From Microvelia longipes (Eukaryota; Arthropoda; Insecta; Hemiptera; Veliidae), in contig JACMZG010001908.1 of assembly GCA_018340805.1 (NCBI GenBank), positions 37,061,030-37,125,029 on the forward strand: a stretch of DNA of 64,000 bases, given 5' to 3'. This document shows positions 1 through 9,656 of the stretch, piece after piece. The translations under genes and the position numbers were made by a program. The notes beneath the pieces are model-generated. The model was given only the letters and a program-made list of their open reading frames with translations. It searched no databases and had not been told where the DNA came from. Numbering within the stretch: the stretch's first letter is position 1; every line of letters starts with the position of its first letter.

Positions 1-271
1 TATTATTAAGCATTCGTGGGTGGGTGGGGTCTTGGTGGTTTATAGAATGCGTACAATAAATGTTAATGTAGGTAAAGTTATCTACAATAAAAGCTATCAA
101 TGGAGTTAAAGAAAGAATTTCAAATAAGTCTAATGTTTGTAGATTTAGACAGTAATTACCTTCGCCTGCTGAGTACTTTCAGTCAAAAAAAAAAAAAAAA
201 AATAACATCTGGTTGGGGGGAGGGGGGGGGGGGTTCTTGGGACTTTTCTTTAACATATCGAATTGTCTACG

Positions 272-368
272 CTCATCCTCACTACTACGGAATCGCTTCG
301 CTCGTCCTCACTACTACGAAATCGCTTCGCTCGTCCTCACTACTACGAAATCGCTTCGCTCGTCCTCA
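272..368. repeat. 29-bp tandem repeat, 3.3 copies
   Basis: The unit begins CTCGTCCTCACTACTACGAA and ends ATCGCTTCG. Copies at 301-329 and 330-358 are identical, the first copy (272-300) differs at two positions, and a partial copy ends at 368. It is clearly richer in G+C than the surroundings. Confidence 0.92.
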
Positions 369-399
369 GAATATGAAATCATGAAATATATATTGCAGT

Positions 400-555
400 A
401 CTTCCTCTAGTTTGGTAAGTACTGTACTCTAAAAGTATTCTAAGCACAAGTACTTTAAGTACTTGTACTTACGAATTCAAGAGAGTACTTGCAGTACTCT
501 CTCAGTACAAAAAAACATCCATTAATTTCAACGGTCACCAATCCAAGTACTCACC
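400..555. repeat. AGTACT-rich palindromic patch
   Basis: The palindrome AGTACT or its GTACT half occurs about ten times in roughly 155 bases. Two near-perfect hairpins are included: CAAGTACTT/AAGTACTTG and GAGAGTACT/AGTACTCTC. Such AGTACTT-rich stretches are common in animal interspersed repeats, so this is probably a transposon fragment; the family was not identified. Confidence 0.6.
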
Positions 556-631
556 TAGCTCGATGCGGTTTAACGCTTGTGATATAGATACACGAGCTGA
601 ATAAAAAATTTAGTTTTTTTTTTATTTTTAG

Positions 632-724
632 AAAGTAACCCCAGACTCAAGGTTAATGGTGCAGTTTGTTGATGACCCAGACCTTGCTTATGTGATGCAA
701 AGGTACAGAGAAGTACATGAGTAA
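632..724 (+). CDS. Possible terminal coding exon of an unidentified host gene
   Basis: A strong acceptor-like sequence ends at 631 (about 20 bases of mostly T, then TTTTTAG). Directly after it an open frame of about 30 codons starts in phase 0 and ends at TAA (722-724). The product includes [19 protein letters not shown] and then MQRYREVHE, a balanced composition with charged residues unlike random reading of AT-rich DNA. I do not recognise the family. If real, the gene enters the window from the left on the plus strand. There is no upstream exon in the window to support it, and the minus strand is also open here in one frame, so confidence is low. Confidence 0.35.
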   Translation, partial: KVTPDSRLMVQFVDDPDLAYVMQRYREVHE

Positions 725-1141
725 CCTTACACAAACTCTATGTGATTTTTTTCGACTTTTACAATTTTTTAAAAACGTATATATGTAGTTGAAAACTTGA
801 ACTAATTTTGATAATGAGATGCAACTTAGCACATTTGTTGGTCTACATGCTAAATTTCATATAGATCACACTATCACACATCTTTCCGCGTTAAGTTTCG
901 TTAAGTCATTATTGCCGGTCAATAACGTCATATTTTGTTTCGGACAGCACAACTATACCTAATGATTGATTTTTCTACCAAGTTTTAACTCTCTAACACA
1001 AACACACTAGGAGTTACAATGATAACAAATAAACACACATACGGACAACTTGGTAAAAACAACTACTCAGGAGGTCCTAAAACATCTAAAAACGGATGAT
1101 TTAGGTGAAATCCCGGTTTCGGTTATTTTGGGCTATCGCAA

Positions 1142-1181
1142 TACTTTTCCTATATACCTACTGTATAAATGAGGAAAAGTA
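1142..1181. repeat. Short palindromic element TACTTTTCC...GGAAAAGTA, copy 1
   Basis: A 40-bp imperfect palindrome: TACTTTTCC and GGAAAAGTA at the ends, TATAC and GTATA further in. A related 48-bp copy sits at 60105-60152. The shared left flank GCAATACTTT shows common origin. Confidence 0.7.
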
Positions 1182-1680
1182 GAAAGGTCACAGATTTTTT
1201 AAAGCTTTAAAAATAGGTTAGACGTCACCAAACTATTTATTCTAAAAAAAGTGAACAACATTTGTCTAATAACCTTATTGTTTAATTGTCGACAATAGCA
1301 CATATTGAGTGTCTAGTAATTAGTATGACCAGCCATACAAGTCAATATGTCGAAATCGTGTGTGGGAAGTTTGCCAGGTCCAACTTCGTATTGTGAGCAA
1401 AAAACAACTAATAACTTTTTTATTATTATTTTTATAATAAAAATACTCATTATATTATTAAACAACCTTAACCGAAAATAATAAAATACTGAAGGAACAA
1501 TAAAAAGAATAAAAAATCACGACAAAGAAGTCATAAAAATATAAAAGTTAATTAATATAACCTACATTTTTAAAATAATTATGAACTAAGGATTATCTTC
1601 ATAAAGTACTTCTATAGGGCAGTACAGTCACCATAAGTTAGTAAAATTATTATATATATCATAGCCGAATTAAAGAGGTT

Positions 1681-1805
1681 ATTGAAGCAATTGAAGAATC
1701 AGGTACCTTCGATACTTGCTGTTGGATATGAATATCCCCCAGATATTCATATCCCACAGTGAGCATCGACTGAACCTGATTCTTCAATATCATAGTCGCT
1801 TCAAT
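1681..1805. mobile_element. Hairpin (foldback) element, copy 1
   Basis: Two 46-base arms (1691-1736 and 1742-1787) pair with about 39 of 46 matches around a 5-base centre, forming a long imperfect hairpin. The arms start and end with TTGAAGAATCAGGT and its complement. A second, shorter inverted pair (ATTGAAGC at 1681, GCTTCAAT ending 1805) lies outside. It abuts a long (TA)n tract. A second copy is at 12577-12671. It is most likely a small foldback transposon or MITE; a microRNA-like precursor is an alternative. Confidence 0.75.
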
Positions 1806-1828
1806 TATATTGAGAGACCACAGGCTGG

Positions 1829-1830
<2 letters not shown>

Positions 1831-1903
<73 letters not shown>
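1831..1903. repeat. (TA)n microsatellite
   Basis: About 36 uninterrupted TA units next to the hairpin element. Isoleucine-tyrosine open frames across it are artefacts. Confidence 0.97.
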
Positions 1904-1904
<1 letters not shown>

Positions 1905-2280
1905 TGATCAGTTAGTCCCCCGTTTCCAAAAAAATCCACCTCCTCCCACTCTCCCCTCCATGACCCCAACCTCATAAACTCATTTTTCTTAGAAAAATGA
2001 GCTAAACAAGCTTTGAAAAATTGTACTAACAAAATTAGTATAATCTTTTATACATTAATTAAATACTAACTTCAATTTTATTACATTCTATTATTATCTG
2101 TGTGTAAGTGTGTGTCTGTGCTCGAGATTTTGTTCCTACAGTGTTTTTTTTTCATTTTATTTTTGTATGCACTAAATAATTTTCTTTATTAGATATTGTT
2201 AATTATCCATTGAGAACAATAGTTTACAGAGAACAGTATAGATGGATACCACCCAGACTATACGCGATATGATAACAAGG

Positions 2281-2653
2281 TAAGGCAGTAGAGATGTAAC
2301 TAAGTATGGTAAGGAAGTAGAGAAGTAACTAAGTATGGTAAGGAAGTAGAGAAGTAACTAAGTATGGTAAGGAAGTAGAGAAGGTAACTAAGTATGTAAG
2401 GAAGTAGAGAGTAAACTAAGTATGGTAAGGAGTTGAGTAACTAAGGAAGTAGAGAAGTAACTAAGTATGGTAAGGAAGTAGAGAAGTAACTAAGTATGGT
2501 AAGAAAGTAGAGAAGTAACTAAGTATGGTAAGGAAGTAGAGAAGTATGTAACTAAGTATGGTAAGAAAGTAGAGAAGTAACTAAGTAAAGGAAGTAGAGA
2601 AGTAACTAAGTATGGTAAGGAAGTAGAGAAGTAAGTAACTAAGTATGGTAAGG
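2281..2653. repeat. 29-bp tandem repeat, about 13 copies
   Basis: The unit is GGAAGTAGAGAAGTAACTAA followed by GTATGGTAA. Copies differ mostly by small indels, including missing segments and an extra GTAT. Confidence 0.9.
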
Positions 2654-2659
2654 ATTAAG

Positions 2660-4170
2660 TAATTATATATGGTAACTATGGATATATAAACGTAATTATC
2701 AACCTATCAAATCCCATTTATGTGTTTGTTGATATAAAGCAAAAATTCTAAAATCATTATACAGAATTTATAGAATTTTATCGTTTACGTTTAAATGATA
2801 GAAGATATAACTTTCATAAATATTAAAGTAAAAAAAAAACATACATTTATTATTTTTTTTAATTATTATTAATAACGGATGGCTTAGAGCCATAAAAAGT
2901 CATAAACCGAACCAATCCAGTTGAAACTGTCGACTCACGCCTTAAAATGTACATTATACCACTATTTATTCTATTTTAACACATAATTTAATAGACCTAA
3001 AGCTATAAAATATAAAAGTTATTTTACGGCAGTCTACAATGTAACTTAAAACATAAAATATATAAAACTCAAGTCACAATCTAACATAAAGTTAAAACTT
3101 AATGACTTCATTTATTCTGCTTCATAAATTACAAGCCTAGTCAATTATTAAACTGAAGGGGAGGAAACTGTCATTAAAATCGTTTTTATTCTGCTAATCT
3201 TGAATGTAAAAAATAATTGCAAAATAAATACTAATAGTCCAACTTGCTTACATTGAATTTATTTGTTTCTGTAAGTTATATCGAAGTAGATAGTAAATAT
3301 AGTTATTAACCATGAATATGTTTAATAGTGATAAATAAAATATATATAGTTAGTAAATATATACTAATTAACTATGTATATGTTCAATAGTAAATAAATA
3401 AAATGTATAATTTTTTAATAAAATATAAAAATATTTATATAAAATATAAAAATTTATAAAAATAAAAAAAATATTTATAATTATAATAAATATATTAATT
3501 AAAACTAAAATAAATAATTGTTGATAAATAAACTTATTAAAAATAATGACGAATTTATTAATTGGTACTTTTCGGCAAGCTTGATCTTTGAGAGTGCTTG
3601 CAATTGTTCCCAAAAAATATTTATTGGTGCTCACTTTACTAAATTGATAAAAATTATGAGTTAGGTTCCATATTATAACCCAACATGGAGGTTAAATCAA
3701 AAAAAGGACTATAACAGGTTAAATTGAAGGCGAATACCAAATAGTCAAAGCCACTACTTTTGGTTGCAATTGGACAATGATTGGGTATTGATCTGTTCAT
3801 AGTTAGATGTAGGGCAAAGGGGACAGTGCACTAGAGGACGATATTTATACTGGGGGTTGTGGGTCAGATCTTTAACTTAACTCTCGAGCATAAAAATAGA
3901 TTGAACATTTTTTTTGTAGTTCTTACTGTATAATATTTCAATAAGAACTCGAGAAAAATAATTCTGCTTATTGCCGACATATTTATCGCATACGACATTA
4001 TGGTGTAAATATTGGTTATTGCTAACTTTATTGGTGTTGATAATATCAATTTTTCATGATTTTAACAAATTTCCCACGGACAAATGAGCCTAGAAAGCAT
4101 TGAGATTAAGATAAAGATAAAGATTTTATTTATTTACATTAAGTACAAGAATTTGTATTTTGTATGTTAA
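2660..4170. other. AT-rich DNA without recognisable genes
   Basis: Long A/T-rich stretches with no credible open frame. The frames at 3368-3634 and 3864-4049 on the minus strand are low-complexity. Nothing else was seen. Confidence 0.6.
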
Positions 4171-4172
4171 GA

Positions 4173-4201
4173 ATATATCTATATTATATATATAATATAT
4201 T

Positions 4202-4259
<58 letters not shown>
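4173..4259. repeat. (TA)n microsatellite
   Basis: Mixed TATAT/ATTATA start, then about 25 pure TA units. Confidence 0.95.
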
Positions 4260-4261
<2 letters not shown>

Positions 4262-4727
4262 TACTATATAGAATAAAATATCACTAGAAATATTCTTGAA
4301 AAGCGATGTCTCATTTCCTCTCAAGTTTAATTAATCTAGAAGAAATAAAAAATGGTTATTATTTGTTAAGAAAGTTTTTGTTTAAATTTTCTCAGGCCTA
4401 ATATTTGTTAAATAAACATTAATATCTTTGTATTAAAACAAAGTATATACATTTCTCCTCGACTGGATTTTATCATCTTGATGTTGCTTGAGTTTATATT
4501 ATAAGATATAGGTAAAGAGAGAAAATATTTCACTGAGAAGATGCAAGCAAAGTAAAATCTTGAAAACCTTAACGCTGAGTTTGTAGGAACTTTATTTGTC
4601 TAAAACAAAGTTTTCTTCTATATATCTTAAAAACCGTAGGAAATGAGAAGTTACAACCTATGAAGTAAACTCTTTTATAAATAATATGGAATATAGAAGA
4701 GTTAGTAACTCTGTAAGATTTCTTAGT

Positions 4728-4731
<4 letters not shown>

Positions 4732-4764
<33 letters not shown>
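4732..4764. repeat. (TA)n microsatellite
   Basis: About 16 TA units. Confidence 0.95.
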
Positions 4765-4767
<3 letters not shown>

Positions 4768-5445
4768 GGGGTTATGTAGATGATATATATACAATATATG
4801 GTTTGTATTTGTTAGTCTAAGGGAGAGGGATTGGATTTTGCCTAGTTTCCTAAAACCATAGTTAGTTTGCTTTTCCTTCCCCCCCCCCGGGTTTCCTTGT
4901 ATACAAAGACCTACATGCTAACCCCCACCATTGCATTTTCTTGTTGGCACAACTCTGCATAAATATGAATAAATTTTGCCAAGTTTTCTTTCCATTTTCC
5001 AACCTCCTCTCCTAACTTATATTTGAATATTGACTTATCAATCATTTTTATTTAATAAAAAGCAATTAATTTAATTAACAAAACTTAAACAATTAAATAA
5101 AATTAATAGATAAACTAAAAGAAAGTTTATAGAATAATATTTCCTTTCTATACAACATTTTGGATAAAAAACAAAAATATTTACTTATGTGCTTTCAACA
5201 ATATAATAAAATTATGGAAATTAAATTACAAGTTACCCACACAATATGAGTTATAAAAAAAAGTAAAAGGTTAGTAAAGTGAATTAATATTTTCTCTTTC
5301 TTTCGCTTCCTTTCCATACCTCCTCTTTTTTGCCTATTAAATATACCTCAACAACTATGGCTGATTAAATGAAAGAAAGCTTAGTCTATTTTTATTGGTC
5401 TAGGTGGGTAAATTATTAAAAAGTTTCCATGGATTAAAAAATTGA

Positions 5446-5730
5446 CATCGTCGTAGATGTCAATATGCCACTACATCGTCGTAGATGTCAATATGCCACT
5501 ACATCGTACGAAGATATCAATATGTCACTACATCGTACGTAGATATCAATATGTCACTACATCGTACGAAGATATCAATATGTCACTACATCGTACGTAG
5601 ATATCAATATGTCACTACATCGTACGTAGATATCAATATGTAACTACATCATACTTAGATATCAATCTGTTACGACATCGTACGAAGATATCAATATGTC
5701 ACAACATCGTACGTAGATGTCAATATGACA
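5446..5730. repeat. 28-29-bp tandem repeat, about 10 copies
   Basis: The unit is CATCGTACGTAGATATCAAT followed by ATGTCACTA. It contains the palindromes TACGTA and GATATC. The first two units carry CGTCGTAGATGTC and ATGCCACTA variants, and the last reverts to GATGTC. Confidence 0.93.
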
Positions 5731-6768
5731 AGTACGTCAATACTTTAAATAGATTCTCAGTTATAATTAAATAAATCTTAAAACTGTCTTAAAAATAATA
5801 AAAATATTAATGTAATAAACGGCACCGGGACTGCATAAACAAAACAAGTTACCGAGTGTTATCTTCAATTCAGGTTATACATTTTAAACGACTTGGAAGG
5901 TTATACATTTTAACCGTCTTACATTCAAAATTTTTTAGCTAGGATTTAAAACCCGTTTTGGTTAATTTATTCGATAAACGGTGATCTTATGATAAAGCGA
6001 TCGTTACATATGTTATACATAGCCTTACATATATTTAATAATGTCATAATTTAAATGTATATGATTTGATGTTTAGACAAATTAATAATGGTGACGCAAA
6101 TCGATATATTTGATTTCTCGTGATTAATTTTGGTTTAATCCACTGTTAAACTTCTCTTAGAAACCTGCAGTGTTAACATGGTGACTGCTAAAGTCTATGA
6201 ATGCCTGAAACTTCAATATTTTAATTAAAAATGTTTTAAATTACTTATTTATACACTTATTTTATTATGGGAGAAGTGTAATAACATATTATAATAGACT
6301 AAAGGTAGAAGGTGACACGTTACAAGTAATTGGGTGTTAACAAGATTACTAAACATCCCAAGGTAAAGGATTACAAGGACTTGGGAATGGAAGAGTGTTA
6401 TAGGAAGGGAGGGGGTATGATGGGAAGGGAGAGGGTAATTAAGAGATTCCTACGGTCAACCCTTAAGGATTAACCTTAACACTGAGAAACCTTCACAACC
6501 TACTTCCAGGTGAGTGTAATACCTCTTTACATAATACTCTTTGCTATAACCTCCTAGTAAATTACAGAGCAACACGTGGATACAACCAACATATGTTAAA
6601 CATATTACTTTAAAACAGTTAAATAAATAATCTATTAAGTAAAAATACATCAAAAAGAGAATACGCCCAGGATCCTAGTGGCAAAATAAAAATGTTAATA
6701 AATTGGTATCCTATATTTTTGCTCACTTCCATCATTAGCGAATACGCAAAGATATTTTTTGGTAGATC
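5731..6768. other. AT-rich DNA without recognisable genes
   Basis: No convincing coding frame, only a G-rich patch (GGGAGGGGGTATGATGGGAAGGGAG) near 6399-6435. The minus frame at 6456-6653 has no recognisable features. Confidence 0.5.
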
Positions 6769-6786
6769 ACATAATAGGTGAGGCTA

Positions 6787-6819
<33 letters not shown>

Positions 6820-6867
6820 TTTTAAGAACTTTAAATATGTATTACCCCTACGCCTCACCTATTATGT
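6769..6867. mobile_element. Small terminal-inverted-repeat element with a (TA)n core
   Basis: Perfect 16-bp inverted repeats, ACATAATAGGTGAGGC at 6769-6784 and its complement at 6852-6867, enclose 67 bases that include a (TA)n run. Size and layout fit a MITE or foldback element. No clear target duplication was found. Confidence 0.6.
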
Positions 6868-6877
6868 ATATTATATT

Positions 6878-6961
<84 letters not shown>

Positions 6962-6993
6962 CATACATACATATACATATATACATATATAAT
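6868..6993. repeat. (TA)n microsatellite with a (CATA)n tail
   Basis: Nearly continuous TA from 6880 to 6960, then CATACATACATA. It directly follows the TIR element. Confidence 0.95.
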
Positions 6994-7336
6994 TACGCTA
7001 AGTATATATATATTTTTACGTAAAATAACCATTACAATAAAAGTATAAAAGAGTCGGCCTTTTATTATTATTATAATATAGAGTATGACATAAAAAACAA
7101 TAAACATGATGATTTTATATATTTTTATACATATATTATTTGTATCGCTTTTACTTTATCTTTGACAACCTGTATATAAATTCAATGTATATTTTATAAA
7201 GAAGGAATAAAATGGACAGGGAAATGAATATTATATGTCTATATTGGTCGGTTCTTTTTTAAGATCTTTAAAAGAGAAAAACAAGGAACCAAAGTAAGCG
7301 GTAATAATAATAGAAACATATAAAAAACTACACACA

Positions 7337-7340
<4 letters not shown>

Positions 7341-7417
<77 letters not shown>

Positions 7418-7423
7418 TATATA
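7341..7423. repeat. (TA)n microsatellite
   Basis: About 40 TA units after a short (CA)n start. Confidence 0.97.
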
Positions 7424-8389
7424 CATATAATAAAATCGTCAATTAAAAATACGTGTTAATCAGGGTAAACGGTAGGAAACTACTACCTGTAAAGAAAATA
7501 ATAAAAAATATTTATAAAAATACTTCATAGGCAGCAGAACGTGTTTTTACATAATAATTAATGCCTTTTTTTGTAATTGTTAAAAGAATATTTATTATAA
7601 TTTATGTTAATAAGATGTCAAAGTGTTGACAACATATTTAAAATAATTAGTAAATAATGTTTTTTTTTAAACAAATTTACAAAATCAGTAGTAACGAAGC
7701 TAACGGGATGAGGAGCGTATATCTCATATTTTTAGTGTAATTTTTTTCTAGCTTTAATGCCTATACTAGGTACATGTCTTCAAGAAAAGTTCTTACGACT
7801 CTGGTGTAATTTGACTTACAAGCCCTCCGTTCTACACTTTTCTCCCAACCCTTTTACCAATCTTTAAAATTAAGAGAGAAACCCTTACTCTAAAATTTCA
7901 AGAAGGTACATCAACTTTAGTATAGTTTTTAGGGGCGCCCTATTCACACATGAGACCTTTTAGAAAATTGTGCGCTTTCATCTTCACACACCCCCCCCTT
8001 TACTTCGAATAATTAGATTTTAAAGTCCCCTTCTTATTCTTGTACGTTGCTATTCAACAATATATTATGTTGAGAGTATACTAACAAGCTTATTTGGTTT
8101 CCTTGGCAAAATTGATCATCATCAATTGTATTTTATAATTTAATTTTGATTTGAGGTAAAAGCCTTTTTATTCAAAGTGAGCAACTTTGAAAATTTCATT
8201 ATTTTACCTATATAGTATAATTAATTTTGTTCTTTGTTCAAGCCTTGTGTTAGTTTGATACATATTTAATCAAAATCGAGTTTTTGCTAAAAATCCAGTT
8301 TATGGACATCCGGGCATATTGTTAAGCGTTTGAAGTCATTAACCTATTTCGTGTCATCAATCTTTAAAACAATGACTATGAAATTAAAA

Positions 8390-8530
8390 TTTCGGCCTTT
8401 CTGAGTCCACGACGGGTATACTAAGAAAGGCTCCTGAGCCGACGTCTCAGATAGGCTAAGGCGCGAAACTTCAAAGCCGCATAGCGGCCAGGGGCCGAAG
8501 GTCGCTAGTAGCATAAAGAGAATTGTTAAA
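8390..8530. other. GC-rich island of unknown origin, part 1
   Basis: A stretch of about 140 bases with much higher G+C than its surroundings (for example AGCCGCATAGCGGCCAGGGG, containing the small hairpin GCCGC/GCGGC). The minus strand is open across it (8344-8550) but resembles no family I recognise. It is probably a fragment of an interspersed repeat. Confidence 0.4.
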
Positions 8531-8737
8531 ATCTGATCTATAAGTCTCATATATCGCTCTTTCTATATTCAATGACTGATGATGACCTCTGATCATGTTG
8601 AAAGAGCTTTTCTTTTACAGAAGTATATTTAATTTAGAGAGGCGTATTTTTCTATCAATTACATTAAGCAATTCAAATATTTTAAGCATCAACAATTTTG
8701 AGCAACAAATAGTTTAAGCAACTCACCATTATTGTTT

Positions 8738-9013
8738 ACTTTTTCTCTCATTTTATTTTCCAATACCCAGGTTTATTTAGGGTTAGAGATCTTTTACGAG
8801 TACCTGACGTCGCACAGGCTCAGAACCACCCGCTGAACGTTCCTTTCGAAGGACGGCATGTGAAGGGGTTTCCATCCCTCGCATGAAAATCCTAGAGGCC
8901 TCGACGGCAGTCTGAGTGGCAGACGCACGTGCAAAGGGGAGATTAGATTTAATATCATACATACATGAACATTTTTAACATTACTGTCCATACAATATTA
9001 ATGAGGAAAAGTA
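8738..9013. mobile_element. Possible MITE enclosing a GC-rich island
   Basis: The left end TACTTTTTCTCTCATT and right end AATGAGGAAAAGTA form an imperfect inverted repeat. The right end is the same as in the palindromes at 1142 and 60105. The interior, 8797-8950, is GC-rich and lacks any recognised coding content, although the minus strand is open at 8794-8991. The element call is tentative. Confidence 0.4.
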
Positions 9014-9556
9014 AAAAAAATAATAATAATAATTTGAATGAAATGGAAAATAATAATTAATAAAAGTAACAATTTAAAAATAAATAAATAAATATAACTT
9101 AATTTTACAGAGGCGAAGTAAAAAGTTGATTAAAGATTTTGATTAGATGAAGATCTCATTTAAATTAAAATGAATTAGAAGAAAAGATAGAAAGGGAAGA
9201 GAATGTTTAATTTTAGACTTTTCAAATCTTTAGAATTAATTGAGGTTTAGGGAATAAAATTATATTGAACATTTAGAGAGTAAAAGAAAATTTTCACAAA
9301 TATTAAAATTTGAAGGGCCCAGGTCAAGTTGGATTTTAGATTAGGTTTGATTGTAATTTTTATTTAGAATTAAACACATCTATAAAAAAATACAAATTCC
9401 ACTAGAAATTTTAATTAGTCTTTTGCACAATGAAAACTGGGGTTAGATTTCGTCAAATAAGTTTAAAAGTGTCTACAATGTGAAATTGATAACTGAAAAC
9501 TAATGTAAATGCTAGTCAAGCACAGAAGTTAAAACTTTGAAAACAAGGTTGACCAT

Positions 9557-9656
9557 ATTATATATAATCGATTGTTATATTATATATAATCGATTGTTAT
9601 ATTATATATAATCGATTGTTATATTATATATAATCGATTGTTATATTATATATAAC
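9557..9656. repeat. 22-bp tandem repeat, 4.5 copies
   Basis: The unit ATTATATATAATCGATTGTT plus AT is repeated perfectly four times. It contains the palindromes ATTATATATAAT and ATCGAT. Confidence 0.95.

Noticed and set aside
1716..2032. Isoleucine-tyrosine-repeat proteins here and at 6877-7107, 7239-7442, 20865-21188 and 63045-63233
   Set aside because: They are translations of (TA)n microsatellites.
5446..5730. CRISPR-like array of 28-29-bp repeats
   Set aside because: Units are contiguous with no unique spacers, there are no cas genes, and the context is eukaryotic. It is a minisatellite.
8344..8991. Minus-strand frames across the GC-rich islands as genes
   Set aside because: There is no start context, splice site or family resemblance. 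The islands look like interspersed-repeat pieces.
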